A stretch of 64,000 nt of DNA from Paludibacterium sp. B53371. Its GTDB lineage: Bacteria; Pseudomonadota; Gammaproteobacteria; Burkholderiales; Chromobacteriaceae. Of this stretch, positions 30,933-39,792 are shown in pieces. Made by a program: the position numbers and the translations under genes. The notes beneath the pieces are model-generated. The model did no database searches. It was not told the origin of the DNA and saw only the letters and a program-made list of their open reading frames with translations. The stretch is from assembly GCF_018802765.1 (NCBI RefSeq), contig NZ_CP069163.1, positions 2,118,311 to 2,182,310 of the forward strand. Direction: 5' to 3'. Every line of letters starts with the position of its first letter. Position 1 is the stretch's first letter.

Positions 30933-31662
30933 GAATCAGCCCCCCGGTCAGGCAAAGGAACAATTTACGCACAAAAACCGTACCCTGACGGATGGCCAGC
31001 CAGCTGCCACTGAGTGCCCCGAGGATATTGCACAGGCCCATGGGAATGGCGTAGCGGTACAGAACATGGCCGGCCGGAATGAAAAATACCAGCGCCGCAA
31101 TATTGGTGGCCAGATTGACCAGTTTGGCCGAGGCCGAGGCATGGATAAAGTCGAAGCCGTAATAGCGGATGAAGAGGAAAATCAGAAAGCTACCGGTCCC
31201 CGGCCCGAACAGGCCATCATAGAAGCCGATGGCGGCACCGAACAGCAGCGCCATGGCCTTCTCGCGCTGGCCGATCTCGCGCGGCACATGCAGCGCCCCG
31301 AAATCCTTCTTTTTCAGGGTATACCAGCCAATCAGCAACATCAGCACCAGCACCATGGGGCGCAGCAGATTCTTCGGCACCATCGACACCGCCGCGGCCC
31401 CCACAAAGGCCATGACGAAGGCCGCGCTGGCGGCGGGCAGAATCACCGCCCAGGGCAGGCGTACGCGGCGCAGGTAGCTGCGCGCGGCAAAGGTCGTGCC
31501 GAGCGCGGAAACCAGCTTGTTGCTGCCCAGCAGCGTGACCGGCAACTCACGCGGCAGCAGCGTGAAGATCGCCGGAATCTGCACCAGCCCTCCCCCGCCG
31601 ACGGCTGAGTCAATCAGACCGGCAAAATAGGCAAACACGCACAGCAGGGTCAAAGTCACCAT
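30904..31662 (-). CDS. TauE/SafE-family membrane transporter
   Basis: A 252-residue inner-membrane protein with about seven to eight hydrophobic segments in two related halves: FAGLIDSAVGGGGLVQIPA near the N-terminus and AAIGFYDGLFGPGTGSFLI in the second half are the family motifs. Members export sulfite, sulfoacetate or related anions; the substrate here is not evident. The ATG at 31662 follows GGAGAG; a GTG one codon earlier is also in frame. It is divergent from a LysR regulator across a palindrome, which suggests local control. Confidence 0.9.
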   Translation of the reverse strand: MVTLTLLCVFAYFAGLIDSAVGGGGLVQIPAIFTLLPRELPVTLLGSNKLVSALGTTFAARSYLRRVRLPWAVILPAASAAFVMAFVGAAAVSMVPKNLLRPMVLVLMLLIGWYTLKKKDFGALHVPREIGQREKAMALLFGAAIGFYDGLFGPGTGSFLIFLFIRYYGFDFIHASASAKLVNLATNIAALVFFIPAGHVLYRYAIPMGLCNILGALSGSWLAIRQGTVFVRKLFLCLTGGLILKLGYDLLA

Positions 31663-31714
31663 CACACTCTCCGAAACAATGGCGTCAGCTTACTCCGATC
31701 GAGCTCCCTGATGT

Positions 31715-31731
31715 TGCAACAGAAGGTTGCA
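31715..31731. promoter_or_regulatory. Candidate LysR operator between the TauE/SafE and LysR genes
   Basis: TGCAAC-AGAAG-GTTGCA is a perfect interrupted palindrome, with a further half site (TGCAAT) 11 bases on. Its place in a 109-base divergent intergenic region next to a lysR gene fits a LysR-type binding site. Confidence 0.5.
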
Positions 31732-31771
31732 TTTTCTGCAATAATTCACCGAATTGCGCAGGGGGAGCCCC

Positions 31772-32680
31772 ATGAAATCACTTTGGAATATCCAGGCCTT
31801 CTGTACGGTGGTGGAGAAAAAGAGCTTCATCCTGGCCGCGCGAGCCCTCGGCGCCTCGCCCAGCGCCGTCACCCGGGCCGTTCAGGCGCTGGAAAACGAA
31901 ATGAGTACCTTGCTGCTGGCGCGATCAACGCGGCAATTCAGCCTGACGCCGGCCGGTGAGCTGTATTACGAGTCGGCACGGCAGATCCTGCAGATTCAGG
32001 AAGAGGCCGATGATGAACTGTCACGGCTGAATGCCGCGCCCAGAGGCTGGCTGCGCCTGGCCGCACCACACAGTCTGTCCTGCCATATCCTGCCCCTGGC
32101 TTTGCACAGCCTGAGCACGCACTACCCGGAGCTGCGCTTCGATGTGCGCTACAGCGATGTCATGCTGGACCCGGTACAGGAGCAGCTGGACCTGGTGATT
32201 CGCGGCGCCTTCCCGGTGGATAGCGAGCTGATCGGCTATCCCCTGTGGGGCTATCGTCGCTACCTGTATGCCAGTCCGGCCTATCTGGCGCGTCACGGCG
32301 AGCCCGCCCAGCCAGAGGCGCTGGGCGAACACGCCATCCTGATGCATACGGCGCCTCGCATTCTGCGCTCCTGGAACTTTCTTGGCGATACGCGCGCCGT
32401 GAGTCTGAACATGCGTGCCAGCCATCGTTTTGACAACGGGCTGGCACTCCTGTCGGCAACCGAAGCCGGACTGGGGATCGCCCGTCTCTCCGACTGGCTG
32501 GCCGAACCGCTGGTGCAGGCAGGACGCCTGCAGCGGATTTGCCCGGCCTTCCGCCTGGTCTCGGCACGCGGCGAGGATCCGCAGATTCATGCGGTCGCCG
32601 CACAGCGCCGGCTGCCGGCACGTTCGCGCCTGCTGCTCGATGCCTTGCGGCAGCACCGTCCGGACACCGCTTTCGGCTGA
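31772..32680 (+). CDS. LysR-family transcriptional regulator
   Basis: A 302-residue regulator with the N-terminal helix-turn-helix ([34 protein letters not shown]) and an effector-binding domain from about residue 90. The ATG at 31772 is preceded by GGGGAG; an upstream TTG in frame is less likely. It probably regulates itself and the divergent TauE/SafE gene. Its TGA abuts the stop of the convergent HilA-like gene so that the two stops form TGATCA (32678-32683), leaving no room for a terminator. The inducer is unknown. Confidence 0.92.
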   Translation: MKSLWNIQAFCTVVEKKSFILAARALGASPSAVTRAVQALENEMSTLLLARSTRQFSLTPAGELYYESARQILQIQEEADDELSRLNAAPRGWLRLAAPHSLSCHILPLALHSLSTHYPELRFDVRYSDVMLDPVQEQLDLVIRGAFPVDSELIGYPLWGYRRYLYASPAYLARHGEPAQPEALGEHAILMHTAPRILRSWNFLGDTRAVSLNMRASHRFDNGLALLSATEAGLGIARLSDWLAEPLVQAGRLQRICPAFRLVSARGEDPQIHAVAAQRRLPARSRLLLDALRQHRPDTAFG

Positions 32681-34360
32681 TCAGAGCCAGCAGGTCTCGG
32701 AGGATTCGCTGGCGAGGAAAGTCGTCATCGCCGGCAGATGCCGTGCCAGCGGCCACCAGGTGCAACGCTGTTCACGCGCCACCCGGATCAGGGCACGGGC
32801 GCGATTCTCATCACCCAGCGCCAATGCCAGTACAGCCAGCAGCCCCGGACAGCCATAACGGATGCGGATCTCCCCCATCCAGCGTGACAGCATCTCATGC
32901 CCGTCGCCCGCCTGACTGCCTACCGCCGCGACGATTAACTGCAGAATCCTTTCCGGCATGCCATTCGGCGCGGTTTGCACCGCCAGCCCGGCCTGCAGAT
33001 TCGCCTGATCGTGCCGCCCCAGTGATGCCAGTACCAGCCCATGCATGGCGAGGAACAGGGGCGAAGGCGGCGTCTGCTCCATCTGACGCTGGGCGAACAG
33101 ATGCGCCTCTTCGTCCCGCCCCATGACATGCAGCCCCCACATCTTGAAAATCAGCAAAGGGCTCAGGCCACCATCACGAGCCAAACCCGCATTGAGACGG
33201 TCCAGCGCCAGCTCGTTTTCCCCCTGGGACAGGCGATACATGGCCTGGTACAGGCACACCTCGGCCGGCGTTCCGGCCTGCTGCGCCTGGCGCAACAGGC
33301 CGGCGGCAACACCTTCGGTATCACTGGACAGCCGGGTCAGCCAGGCCATCAGCGCCAGCGCGCTGGGTTGCCCCGGCGCCAGACTGAGGACTTTTTCCAG
33401 CAAGGGCCTCGCCTCGCTGAAAGCCCGGGCAGGCCAGATCAACCCCTGCATGGTCTGTGCCAGCATGGTTTCCGCCATGGACACCATGGAGGGCACATGC
33501 AATGGGTCCTGCATCAATCCCATCTGCAGATACTGCTGCGCCATGTTGAGATCACCATGATCCCGGCGACGCAGACAGCGCCGTGCCATCACATGAGCCA
33601 CCATGACTTCGCCATTGCCTTCGCTGAGCACATCGGTCCCCGGCTGCGTCAGACGGGCCAGCACACGCTCGGCCACCGCCGCCATGCGTTGCGGCCAGGT
33701 TTCGGCATTGCCGGGCAGAAAGGTCTCGCGCAGCAACAATTGCTGACTACTGGCATCCACTAACTCAACGGTCAGCAGGCGCTGGCTGCCATCCTGGCAA
33801 AAGTCACCGGTCAGATAACAATCCAGCTCCAGCTGTCGGCACAGAGACAGCAGCTCCTCAGGGCGATCGTGTCCGCGGGTAAGAATGGCCGGTACCAGCG
33901 AAATCCCCGGCTGAGGACGTTCAGCAAACGCATCCATCAGGCGGGCATGCAACAGCATGGCTTCACGAGCCTCTCCACCGGAGAAAGGCAAAATGGCCAG
34001 TTTGTATCCCTGGGACGGATGGCGCTGACGCTGCACTGGTGTGACCGGCTTGCAGAAACGATAGCCCTTGCCGTACACGGTCTCGATGAACTTGTTGTTC
34101 TTGGATTCGCGCAGCAAGCGTCGTAAAGAATAGATACAGCGGGTCAGCGACTCATCGCCCACAAGGTTGTCACCCCAGACTTTGTCAATGATGAAATTCT
34201 TGTGAACCAGATTGCCCTTGCCTTCCAGCAAGGTAATCAAAACCTGCAGCTCTTTCGGCGGAATAGACACATCCTGGCCATGAAAACTCATCGCCCCATT
34301 GGCATGCAGGACGAAGTCATCAAAAAGATAATCATGGTTCAATACATGATCCCTGCTCAT
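32681..34360 (-). CDS. HilA/CilA-like OmpR-type transcriptional regulator with TPR domain
   Basis: A 559-residue protein with the length and architecture of HilA, the master activator of Salmonella SPI-1. Residues about 10-110 form a winged helix (YLFDDFVLHANGAM, IPPKELQVLITLLE, VWGDNLVGDESLTRCIYSLR, ETVYGKGYRF). Several of these blocks match my memory of HilA closely, notably the DESLTRCIYSLRR recognition region. A middle part with ILPFSGG and about 250-560 of TPR-like helical repeats follow. There is no membrane segment. It is downstream of SicA-like and InvF-like genes on the same strand. No type III secretion structural gene is in the window, so it is orphaned or acts in trans. Confidence 0.85.
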   Translation of the reverse strand: MSRDHVLNHDYLFDDFVLHANGAMSFHGQDVSIPPKELQVLITLLEGKGNLVHKNFIIDKVWGDNLVGDESLTRCIYSLRRLLRESKNNKFIETVYGKGYRFCKPVTPVQRQRHPSQGYKLAILPFSGGEAREAMLLHARLMDAFAERPQPGISLVPAILTRGHDRPEELLSLCRQLELDCYLTGDFCQDGSQRLLTVELVDASSQQLLLRETFLPGNAETWPQRMAAVAERVLARLTQPGTDVLSEGNGEVMVAHVMARRCLRRRDHGDLNMAQQYLQMGLMQDPLHVPSMVSMAETMLAQTMQGLIWPARAFSEARPLLEKVLSLAPGQPSALALMAWLTRLSSDTEGVAAGLLRQAQQAGTPAEVCLYQAMYRLSQGENELALDRLNAGLARDGGLSPLLIFKMWGLHVMGRDEEAHLFAQRQMEQTPPSPLFLAMHGLVLASLGRHDQANLQAGLAVQTAPNGMPERILQLIVAAVGSQAGDGHEMLSRWMGEIRIRYGCPGLLAVLALALGDENRARALIRVAREQRCTWWPLARHLPAMTTFLASESSETCWL

Positions 34361-34398
34361 AGCTCACTACCATCCCGGATGATTGATTTTGATTCGGT

Positions 34399-34424
34399 GA
34401 TGTACGGGTCGGAAACCCGCACAT
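34399..34424. repeat. Inverted repeat upstream of the HilA-like gene
   Basis: GATGTACGGGT and ACCCGCACATC pair with one A-C mismatch around CGGA. It lies 39-64 bases before the HilA-like start codon, in a relatively AT-rich interval. It could be an operator or leader structure. Confidence 0.45.
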
Positions 34425-34493
34425 CCATTCCGGGCAATCATGAAGAGATTGGTAAGAATCCCCTATCGGAGAACTCTGAAAGCAATGAAGGGA

Positions 34494-34511
34494 ACTGATC
34501 GAAAGATCAGT
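34494..34511 (-). terminator. Weak terminator after the SicA-like gene
   Basis: ACTGATC-TTTC-GATCAGT on the minus strand begins directly after the stop codon, followed by a pyrimidine-rich but not pure T stretch. Readthrough to the HilA-like gene is plausible. Confidence 0.45.
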
Positions 34512-34512
34512 T

Positions 34513-34824
34513 TCAGAGGTAGTCCATGGGCTGTCGCGCCTGCTTGACCAACAGGTTTGGTGCTGGTTGCAGCAACTCGGCCAGTCGGATCAGCCGCTGT
34601 GCACACTCAACCCGCCCTCCCAGCCGGCAGGAGTGCGCCATGGCGCGCAGATAGTCAGGCCGATGCCAGTCCAGCAGACACAGGGCGCGCAGGACCCGAT
34701 CGGCCTCCGCCTGACGCTGCTGAAGGTGCAGCATGCCGACGCAATCCTCAAGTGAAAGCCCCGACCACTCGATCTCCTGTACGTCCCCCGCCGAGACCTG
34801 TACCAGTCTGTCCTGCTCGCCCAT
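34513..34824 (-). CDS. Short TPR protein resembling the SicA/SycD type III chaperone
   Basis: A 103-residue protein starting at ATG 34824, five bases after GGAGG; an ATG eight codons upstream is possible. Residues about 20-85 give two TPR-like helical pairs. LRALCLLDWHRPDYLRAMAH follows the SicA pattern of (F/L)-R-x-L-C-x-x-D-x-x-x-P-D-Y, and the next repeat (RLGGRVECAQRLIRLAELLQ) also aligns by eye. SicA-class chaperones have about 160 residues and three repeats, so this protein lacks the N-terminal extension and the third repeat. It sits between InvF-like and HilA-like genes; in Salmonella, SicA is the co-activator of InvF. The assignment is a pattern match. Confidence 0.6.
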   Translation of the reverse strand: MGEQDRLVQVSAGDVQEIEWSGLSLEDCVGMLHLQQRQAEADRVLRALCLLDWHRPDYLRAMAHSCRLGGRVECAQRLIRLAELLQPAPNLLVKQARQPMDYL

Positions 34825-34994
34825 CCCGACCTCCGCTTTGCCTGCCATTGGAAAGAACCCTCCCCGGCGCCAGGCTCGGGGAAGTGCAGGCAGCGTAAAG
34901 TGACCGTGTCGAAGGAGATTGCAGATTCCGCTCATTGACGAGCGAATCAGGAGTCGCTATGAGCCGAAAGGTCATGCCGGGAAACAGAGTCGAT

Positions 34995-35735
34995 TCAGAC
35001 GGGCTGAGTCCTGCCCAGCAGCCACTGAGGGCTGACGCCTAGCTGACGACGCGCATCATTCGACAGGTGCGAGGACGAGGCATAGCCGTATTGCATGGCC
35101 AGCGAGGTCAGGGAGACCTCCCGACAGATGGCATCCAGGATGGTACGCCGCAGTCGCCAGGTCATCATGGCAGATTTGGCACTTTGCCCCAGGGCGTCAT
35201 GGGCCAGCCGACGAAAATGCGAGGCCGACAGCCCATAGCGACGGGCGAGCTGAGCCAGGGGCACCGCCTGCTCGTGTTCGGCCAGCAAGTGGCGGATCAG
35301 TCCATACCCCTCGCAGCGTCGCAAGCGTTGCAGCAGCGAGTGAAACAAAGGGTCGCGGCCAAACAGCCACATGCGCAGGAACCAGTTCTCGAAAGTCTGG
35401 GGAGAGGCATGGCAGGGGATGGTCAGGCAGGCCGGCAGCTTCGCGGCAGGCAGGGGGATGGTGCGCCAGTGCTCGACAAATGCCAGCAGGCGGCAAACCC
35501 ATGGCAGGGGGATCGCCCAGCCTTGTGGCTCACCAGCCAGAGGATGGACCACCCCCTGATCCGCGACGAAGAGCATGCCGCGCCCCGGAGCGAGGATCAG
35601 GCGGCGCTCGCCATCCGGTGTCAGCAGACGGAGGCGGCCATCATGGCAAGTGTTCAGAATCAGCAGCAAGCTGCCGGAAACGATGGGCCAGCACGGATCC
35701 TGACCTGACAGACTGATTCGCTTGATCGTATGCAT
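34995..35735 (-). CDS. InvF-like AraC-family transcriptional activator
   Basis: A 246-residue regulator starting at ATG 35735 behind GGGAG. The C-terminal third holds two helix-turn-helix units: LAQLARRYGLSASHFRRLAH with ALGQSAKSAMMTWRLRR, and SLTSLAMQYGYASSSHLSND with RQLGVSP. The first resembles the InvF block YGVSYTHFRRL...ALGGKAKSELRNWR, and the middle features LLAFVEHW and FENWFLRM also recall InvF rather than sugar-type AraC proteins. It precedes SicA-like and HilA-like genes. I call it InvF-like with moderate confidence; MxiE-type relatives are the alternative. Confidence 0.75.
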   Translation of the reverse strand: MHTIKRISLSGQDPCWPIVSGSLLLILNTCHDGRLRLLTPDGERRLILAPGRGMLFVADQGVVHPLAGEPQGWAIPLPWVCRLLAFVEHWRTIPLPAAKLPACLTIPCHASPQTFENWFLRMWLFGRDPLFHSLLQRLRRCEGYGLIRHLLAEHEQAVPLAQLARRYGLSASHFRRLAHDALGQSAKSAMMTWRLRRTILDAICREVSLTSLAMQYGYASSSHLSNDARRQLGVSPQWLLGRTQPV

Positions 35736-35763
35736 GAAAATCTCCCGCAGTGACATGATTGCA

Positions 35764-35776
35764 GGCGTCAGACGCC
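35764..35776. repeat. Small palindrome upstream of the InvF-like gene
   Basis: GGCGT-CAG-ACGCC lies 28 bases before the start codon. The following bases to about 35835 are AT-rich (TATAAATAAT, ATATTG) and probably hold the promoter, although no clean -35/-10 pair could be picked. Confidence 0.35.
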
Positions 35777-35939
35777 ATTCGTAACAGCTTATTGAAACTG
35801 TATAAATAATCATGACGATATTGCCAACAATCGCATGTTCAGCAGGGGTCTGCAGCAGACAACGGCATGATTCATGTCGATCAAGCGGGAAAAACATCAT
35901 GCAGCTGACCGAATGGTCAGCAAGGGCCGCCTCACCGCC

Positions 35940-36518
35940 TCAGCGGGGAACAGACCACAAATCGGCCTCGCACCAGCCCAGTTCGGCCAGATCTCCGGCG
36001 CGGGCCGCCTCATCGTCGGCGCGGAAAAAATCGTCCAGCTGCGGCGGTGCCACGCGGGTGCCGGCCAGCATGGCATGAATTTGCCCGCGGTGATGGATCT
36101 GGTGCTGGAACAGGTGCGCCAGCAGACGCGCCCGGTTGCCATAGCGAAGTCCTTGCGCATTGCCGCCTAGCAGGGGCAATCCCAGCATGTCATCTCGACA
36201 CTGACGACAATAGGCGATCAGTCGCTCGCCGGCCTCGCGCAGCAGAGGGTCCAGCTGCGCCAGGGTGATCAGCTCGGTACCATCGGCGGAAAAATCGGGG
36301 CGAAAGTCGAACTTGCCGACCAGATCGTGCTCCAGCAGCGACAGATAGCTCTGATCGACGACCAGCAGATGCTGAAACGTCTCACGCAGGGAAGGGAAAA
36401 AGCTGCAACGCGGTGCAATATAGTCATCCTGACTCAGCGACGCACAGGCTTTCAGCAAGCGGTGATTGGCCCAGGCATTGTTATAGGCCATGCTCAGAAA
36501 ATGTTGATTCAGATTCAT
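35940..36518 (-). CDS. DinB-family putative metal-dependent protein
   Basis: A 192-residue predicted four-helix bundle. The metal-ligand His residues of the DinB/YfiT superfamily are visible: one in QHLLVVDQSYL and two in FQHQIHHRGQIHAML. The ATG at 36518 has AGAGGA upstream. Members act as thiol-dependent transferases or have unknown roles. The name (damage-inducible) does not imply a repair role here, and no SOS box is seen. It is separated from the tRNA gene by the tRNA terminator. Confidence 0.85.
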   Translation of the reverse strand: MNLNQHFLSMAYNNAWANHRLLKACASLSQDDYIAPRCSFFPSLRETFQHLLVVDQSYLSLLEHDLVGKFDFRPDFSADGTELITLAQLDPLLREAGERLIAYCRQCRDDMLGLPLLGGNAQGLRYGNRARLLAHLFQHQIHHRGQIHAMLAGTRVAPPQLDDFFRADDEAARAGDLAELGWCEADLWSVPR

Positions 36519-36581
36519 GCTTCGTCCTCTCGGTTTGCCCCCCATCTTAGCGGGTTTGGCTGGGGAAGGACGAGCATAACG

Positions 36582-36612
36582 AAAAACCCCAGTCATTGCT
36601 GACTGGGGTTTT
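36582..36612 (-). terminator. Terminator of tRNA-Asn
   Basis: On the minus strand ACCCCAGTCA-GCAA-TGACTGGGGT followed by TTTT(T), nine bases past the tRNA 3' end. Confidence 0.9.
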
Positions 36613-36620
36613 GAATGGGG

Positions 36621-36696
36621 TGGCTCCCCGAGCAGGGCTCGAACCTGCGACCTGCGGATTAACAGTCCGTCGCTCTACCAACTGAGCTATCAGGGA
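36621..36696 (-). tRNA. tRNA-Asn (GUU)
   Basis: The 76-base minus-strand product folds as a cloverleaf. The acceptor stem UCCCUGA/UCGGGGA has a G discriminator and encoded CCA. The D arm is AGCUCAGUUGGUAGAGC, the anticodon loop CUGUUAAUC carries GUU (plus-strand AAC at 36661-36663), and the T loop is GGUUCGAGCCC. It has its own promoter and terminator. Its 3' end faces the accessory block at lower coordinates. Confidence 0.98.
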
Positions 36697-36714
36697 ATCG
36701 CCTGAGAGACACGT

Positions 36715-36743
36715 ATCTTACAGATGCCCCTCGGTAGTGTCAA
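36715..36743 (-). promoter_or_regulatory. tRNA-Asn promoter
   Basis: On the minus strand TTGACA (36743-36738), exactly 17 bases, TAAGAT (36720-36715), about 18 bases before the mature tRNA 5' end. Confidence 0.85.
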
Positions 36744-36761
36744 GCCCCTTTTTATCGGGGC
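36744..36761 (-). terminator. Weak hairpin after rne
   Basis: GCCCC-GATAAAAA-GGGGC lies 10 bases after the rne stop and abuts the -35 of the tRNA promoter; it has only two T after the stem. Confidence 0.4.
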
Positions 36762-36771
36762 CAGACTCTTT

Positions 36772-39700
36772 TTATTGCTGCTCGCCGCGGGTCTCGACTT
36801 GCTGCAGGGAAACCTCTGCTGCTGCAGGTGCTTGTGCCTGGCGCAAGGCATCGCGACGGCGCAGCCCGGCAACCGGCTCTTCTGCCGGCGCCACGTCAGC
36901 CACCGGTGCGCTGGCACGGGTATTGACCATCACCAGCCCACCCAGATCCAGCGGCTTGGCCGGCTCGGCCACGACCGGCTCGACCTTGGCTTCGACGACC
37001 GGCTCGACCTTGGCTTCCACAACCGGCTCGGCCGCCTGTACTTCGGCAATCACCAGCGGCTCGGCCGCGACCGGCACAGCCACCGGCTCGCTTACCGTTT
37101 CGGCAACCACCACCGGCGTCGTCTCGACAGGCTCGGGCTGGGCCACACTGACCACCGGCTGAGCCGATTCGACCGCCGGGGCCTCCACGGCCGGGGAGTC
37201 TACGATCTGGGCAGCCTCCACCGGGCTGTCGACCACGGCCGGGACTTCGTGCACGACCGCCAGCGGCGCGACCGGCTCTTCCCTGACCACGACAACCGGC
37301 TGAGTCACGTCCACCGGCTCGGCCGACACAACATCAACCTGCGGGGCGGCCTCGACGACCGGGGCAATAACGGGTACCGGTACGGCTTCAACCACCGGCT
37401 GGGCGATCACTTCGCCGGAAATCTGTTCCGACACAAGCTGCTCGCCTGCCGCTTGCTCAGCGCCACCCTGCTCTGCATTGTTCTGCTCGCTGTTGTCGCG
37501 ACGACGACCACGGCTGCGGCGACGACGGCTACGCTCACCGCGCTCGGCATTCTCGGTCTGCTCGGCAGCCACCGGCTCCGCACCAGCTTCGACGACGCCG
37601 GTCTTGAGCACTTCCGGCTGGGTTTCTTCCACCGGCAGCGGCTGGCGGCGACGCGATTGCGGTTCAGCCTGACGCGGGGCGCGTTCGCTGCGAACGCTTT
37701 CGCCCGTCACATCGTTTTCACGATTCTCGCGCGGCTCACGTTCACGGCGCTGACGCGGTTCATTGCGCTCCGGACGTTCCTGACGTTCGTTGCGCTCCTG
37801 ACGCTCGTTACGTTCCGGACGTTCGGTTCGCTCCTGACGCTCGCTGCGTTCCGGACGCTCAGCGCGCTCCGGACGAGAAGCATTGCGGCCTTCCACACGC
37901 GTGTCTGCCTGAGCGGCACCGGCGTTGCGGCGACGGTTCTCTTCACCAGCAGGCTGCGGACGGCGCTCGTCGCGCTGCTCGCGGCGACCCTGCTGTGCCG
38001 GGCGACGGTCATTGCCACGGCGCGGCGGACGCTGAGCCTCGCGCACTTGCGGGGTTTTCTTCGCCGGCTGAGCCTGCGGCGCCTCATCGCTGCCGAACAA
38101 GCCCTTCAGCCAGCCACCCAGGCGGGTCAGCAGGCCCGGCTCTTCAACCACGGCACGGGCGGCAGGACGGGCAGCCGACTGCGGTGCCGGCTGTTGCGGG
38201 GTAATCCCCTTGACGGCCGCTTCCTGACGCTCGACCTTCGGCTTTTCCTGGCCGAAATTGGTCACGATGTCTTCTTCCTGCACTTCGACACGGCTGTAGC
38301 TCGGCGCATCGCCCAGCTCGGTCAGGTCGTCATGGCGCAGGCGCACGATCTTGTAGTGCGGCGTTTCCAGATAGATGTTCGGGATCAGCACCACGCTGAC
38401 ATCCAGGCGCTCTTCGATCATGTGGATCTCGGCGCGCTTCTCGTTCAGCAGGAAGGTGGCCACGTCCACCGGCACCTGAGCATGCACGGCACCGGTATTT
38501 TCCTTCATCGCCTCTTCCTGGATGATGCGCAGGATATGCAGGGCGGAGGATTCGGTACCACGGATGAAGCCGATGCCATGGCAACGCGGGCACGGCTGGT
38601 GACTGGTTTCACCCAGCGAAGGCTGCAGGCGCTGACGCGACAGCTCCAGCAGGCCGAAACGCGACAGCTTGCCCATCTGGACGCGGGCGCGGTCGTGCTT
38701 GAGCACGTCACGCAGGCGGTTTTCGACATCACGCTGGTTCTTGGTGCTTTCCATGTCGATGAAGTCGATGACGATCAGGCCACCGAGGTCACGCAGACGC
38801 AGCTGGCGGGCAATTTCTTCGGCCGCTTCCAGGTTGGTCTTGAAGGCGGTTTCTTCGATGTCGGCACCCTTGGTGGCACGTGCCGAGTTGACGTCGACCG
38901 AGACCAGGGCTTCGGTATGGTCGATCACGATGGCCCCGCCGGACGGCAGCTGGACGCTGCGCGAGAAGGCGGTTTCGATCTGGTGTTCGATCTGGAAGCG
39001 CGAGAACAGCGGCACCTGGTCCTTGTACAGCTTGACCCGGCTCAGGGTATTGGGCATGACATGGCTGATGAACTGACGGGCCTGGTCATGGATTTCTTCG
39101 GTATCGATGAGGATTTCACCGATATCGGCATGGTAGTAATCGCGGATGGCGCGAATCACCAGACTGCTTTCCTGCAGGATCAGGAACGGTGCGCTCTGGG
39201 CGCCGGCGGCACCTTCGATGGCGCGCCACAGTTGCAGCAGGTAACCCATGTCCCACTGCAGTTCTTCGAAGTTACGGCCGATGCCGGCGGTGCGGGCGAT
39301 CAGGCTCATGCCCTGCGGCACTTCCAGCTGGGCGAGCAGGTCTTTCAGCTCCTGGCGCTCTTCCCCTTCGATGCGGCGCGACACGCCACCACCACGCGGA
39401 TTGTTGGGCATCAGCACCAGGTAACGGCCCGCCAGGCTGATATAGGTAGTCAGGGCCGCGCCCTTGTTGCCGCGCTCGTCCTTTTCCACCTGGACGATGA
39501 CTTCCATGCCTTCGCGCAGGACATCCTGAATGCGCGGGCGGCCGCCATCATAGTTCTGGAAATAGGTACGGGAGACTTCCTTGAACGGCAGAAAGCCGTG
39601 ACGTTCGGTGCCGTAGTCGACAAAGCAGGCTTCGAGCGACGGCTCAATACGGGTGATGACGCCCTTGTAGACGTTCCCCTTGCGCTGCTCCTTGCCCACG

Positions 39701-39792
39701 GTTTCGATATCAAGGTCAACGAGCTTTTGCCCGTCGACAATCGCAACGCGCAGCTCTTCGGCCTGCGTTGCGTTAAAAAGCATGCGTTTCAT
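36772..39792 (-). CDS. rne: Ribonuclease E
   Basis: The essential endoribonuclease for mRNA decay and rRNA/tRNA processing and the scaffold of the degradosome. The 1006-residue protein starts [24 protein letters not shown] behind AAGGA. The catalytic half has an S1 domain ([19 protein letters not shown]), the DNase I-like part with VIDFIDMES, and the zinc-link CPRCHGIG. From about residue 520 the tail is disordered, with Arg/Glu/Asn-rich repeats ([18 protein letters not shown]) and a Val/Pro/Ala-rich end typical of RNA- and partner-binding scaffolds. It is divergent from rluC with a 498-base spacer, an arrangement that allows a long autoregulated leader. Confidence 0.96.
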   Translation of the reverse strand: MKRMLFNATQAEELRVAIVDGQKLVDLDIETVGKEQRKGNVYKGVITRIEPSLEACFVDYGTERHGFLPFKEVSRTYFQNYDGGRPRIQDVLREGMEVIVQVEKDERGNKGAALTTYISLAGRYLVLMPNNPRGGGVSRRIEGEERQELKDLLAQLEVPQGMSLIARTAGIGRNFEELQWDMGYLLQLWRAIEGAAGAQSAPFLILQESSLVIRAIRDYYHADIGEILIDTEEIHDQARQFISHVMPNTLSRVKLYKDQVPLFSRFQIEHQIETAFSRSVQLPSGGAIVIDHTEALVSVDVNSARATKGADIEETAFKTNLEAAEEIARQLRLRDLGGLIVIDFIDMESTKNQRDVENRLRDVLKHDRARVQMGKLSRFGLLELSRQRLQPSLGETSHQPCPRCHGIGFIRGTESSALHILRIIQEEAMKENTGAVHAQVPVDVATFLLNEKRAEIHMIEERLDVSVVLIPNIYLETPHYKIVRLRHDDLTELGDAPSYSRVEVQEEDIVTNFGQEKPKVERQEAAVKGITPQQPAPQSAARPAARAVVEEPGLLTRLGGWLKGLFGSDEAPQAQPAKKTPQVREAQRPPRRGNDRRPAQQGRREQRDERRPQPAGEENRRRNAGAAQADTRVEGRNASRPERAERPERSERQERTERPERNERQERNERQERPERNEPRQRREREPRENRENDVTGESVRSERAPRQAEPQSRRRQPLPVEETQPEVLKTGVVEAGAEPVAAEQTENAERGERSRRRRSRGRRRDNSEQNNAEQGGAEQAAGEQLVSEQISGEVIAQPVVEAVPVPVIAPVVEAAPQVDVVSAEPVDVTQPVVVVREEPVAPLAVVHEVPAVVDSPVEAAQIVDSPAVEAPAVESAQPVVSVAQPEPVETTPVVVAETVSEPVAVPVAAEPLVIAEVQAAEPVVEAKVEPVVEAKVEPVVAEPAKPLDLGGLVMVNTRASAPVADVAPAEEPVAGLRRRDALRQAQAPAAAEVSLQQVETRGEQQ

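Noticed and set aside
37735-37870. Direct repeats of about 15-18 bases that resemble a CRISPR-like array
   Set aside because: They lie inside rne and encode ERNERQ-type repeats in frame; spacers are not unique and the units are imperfect.
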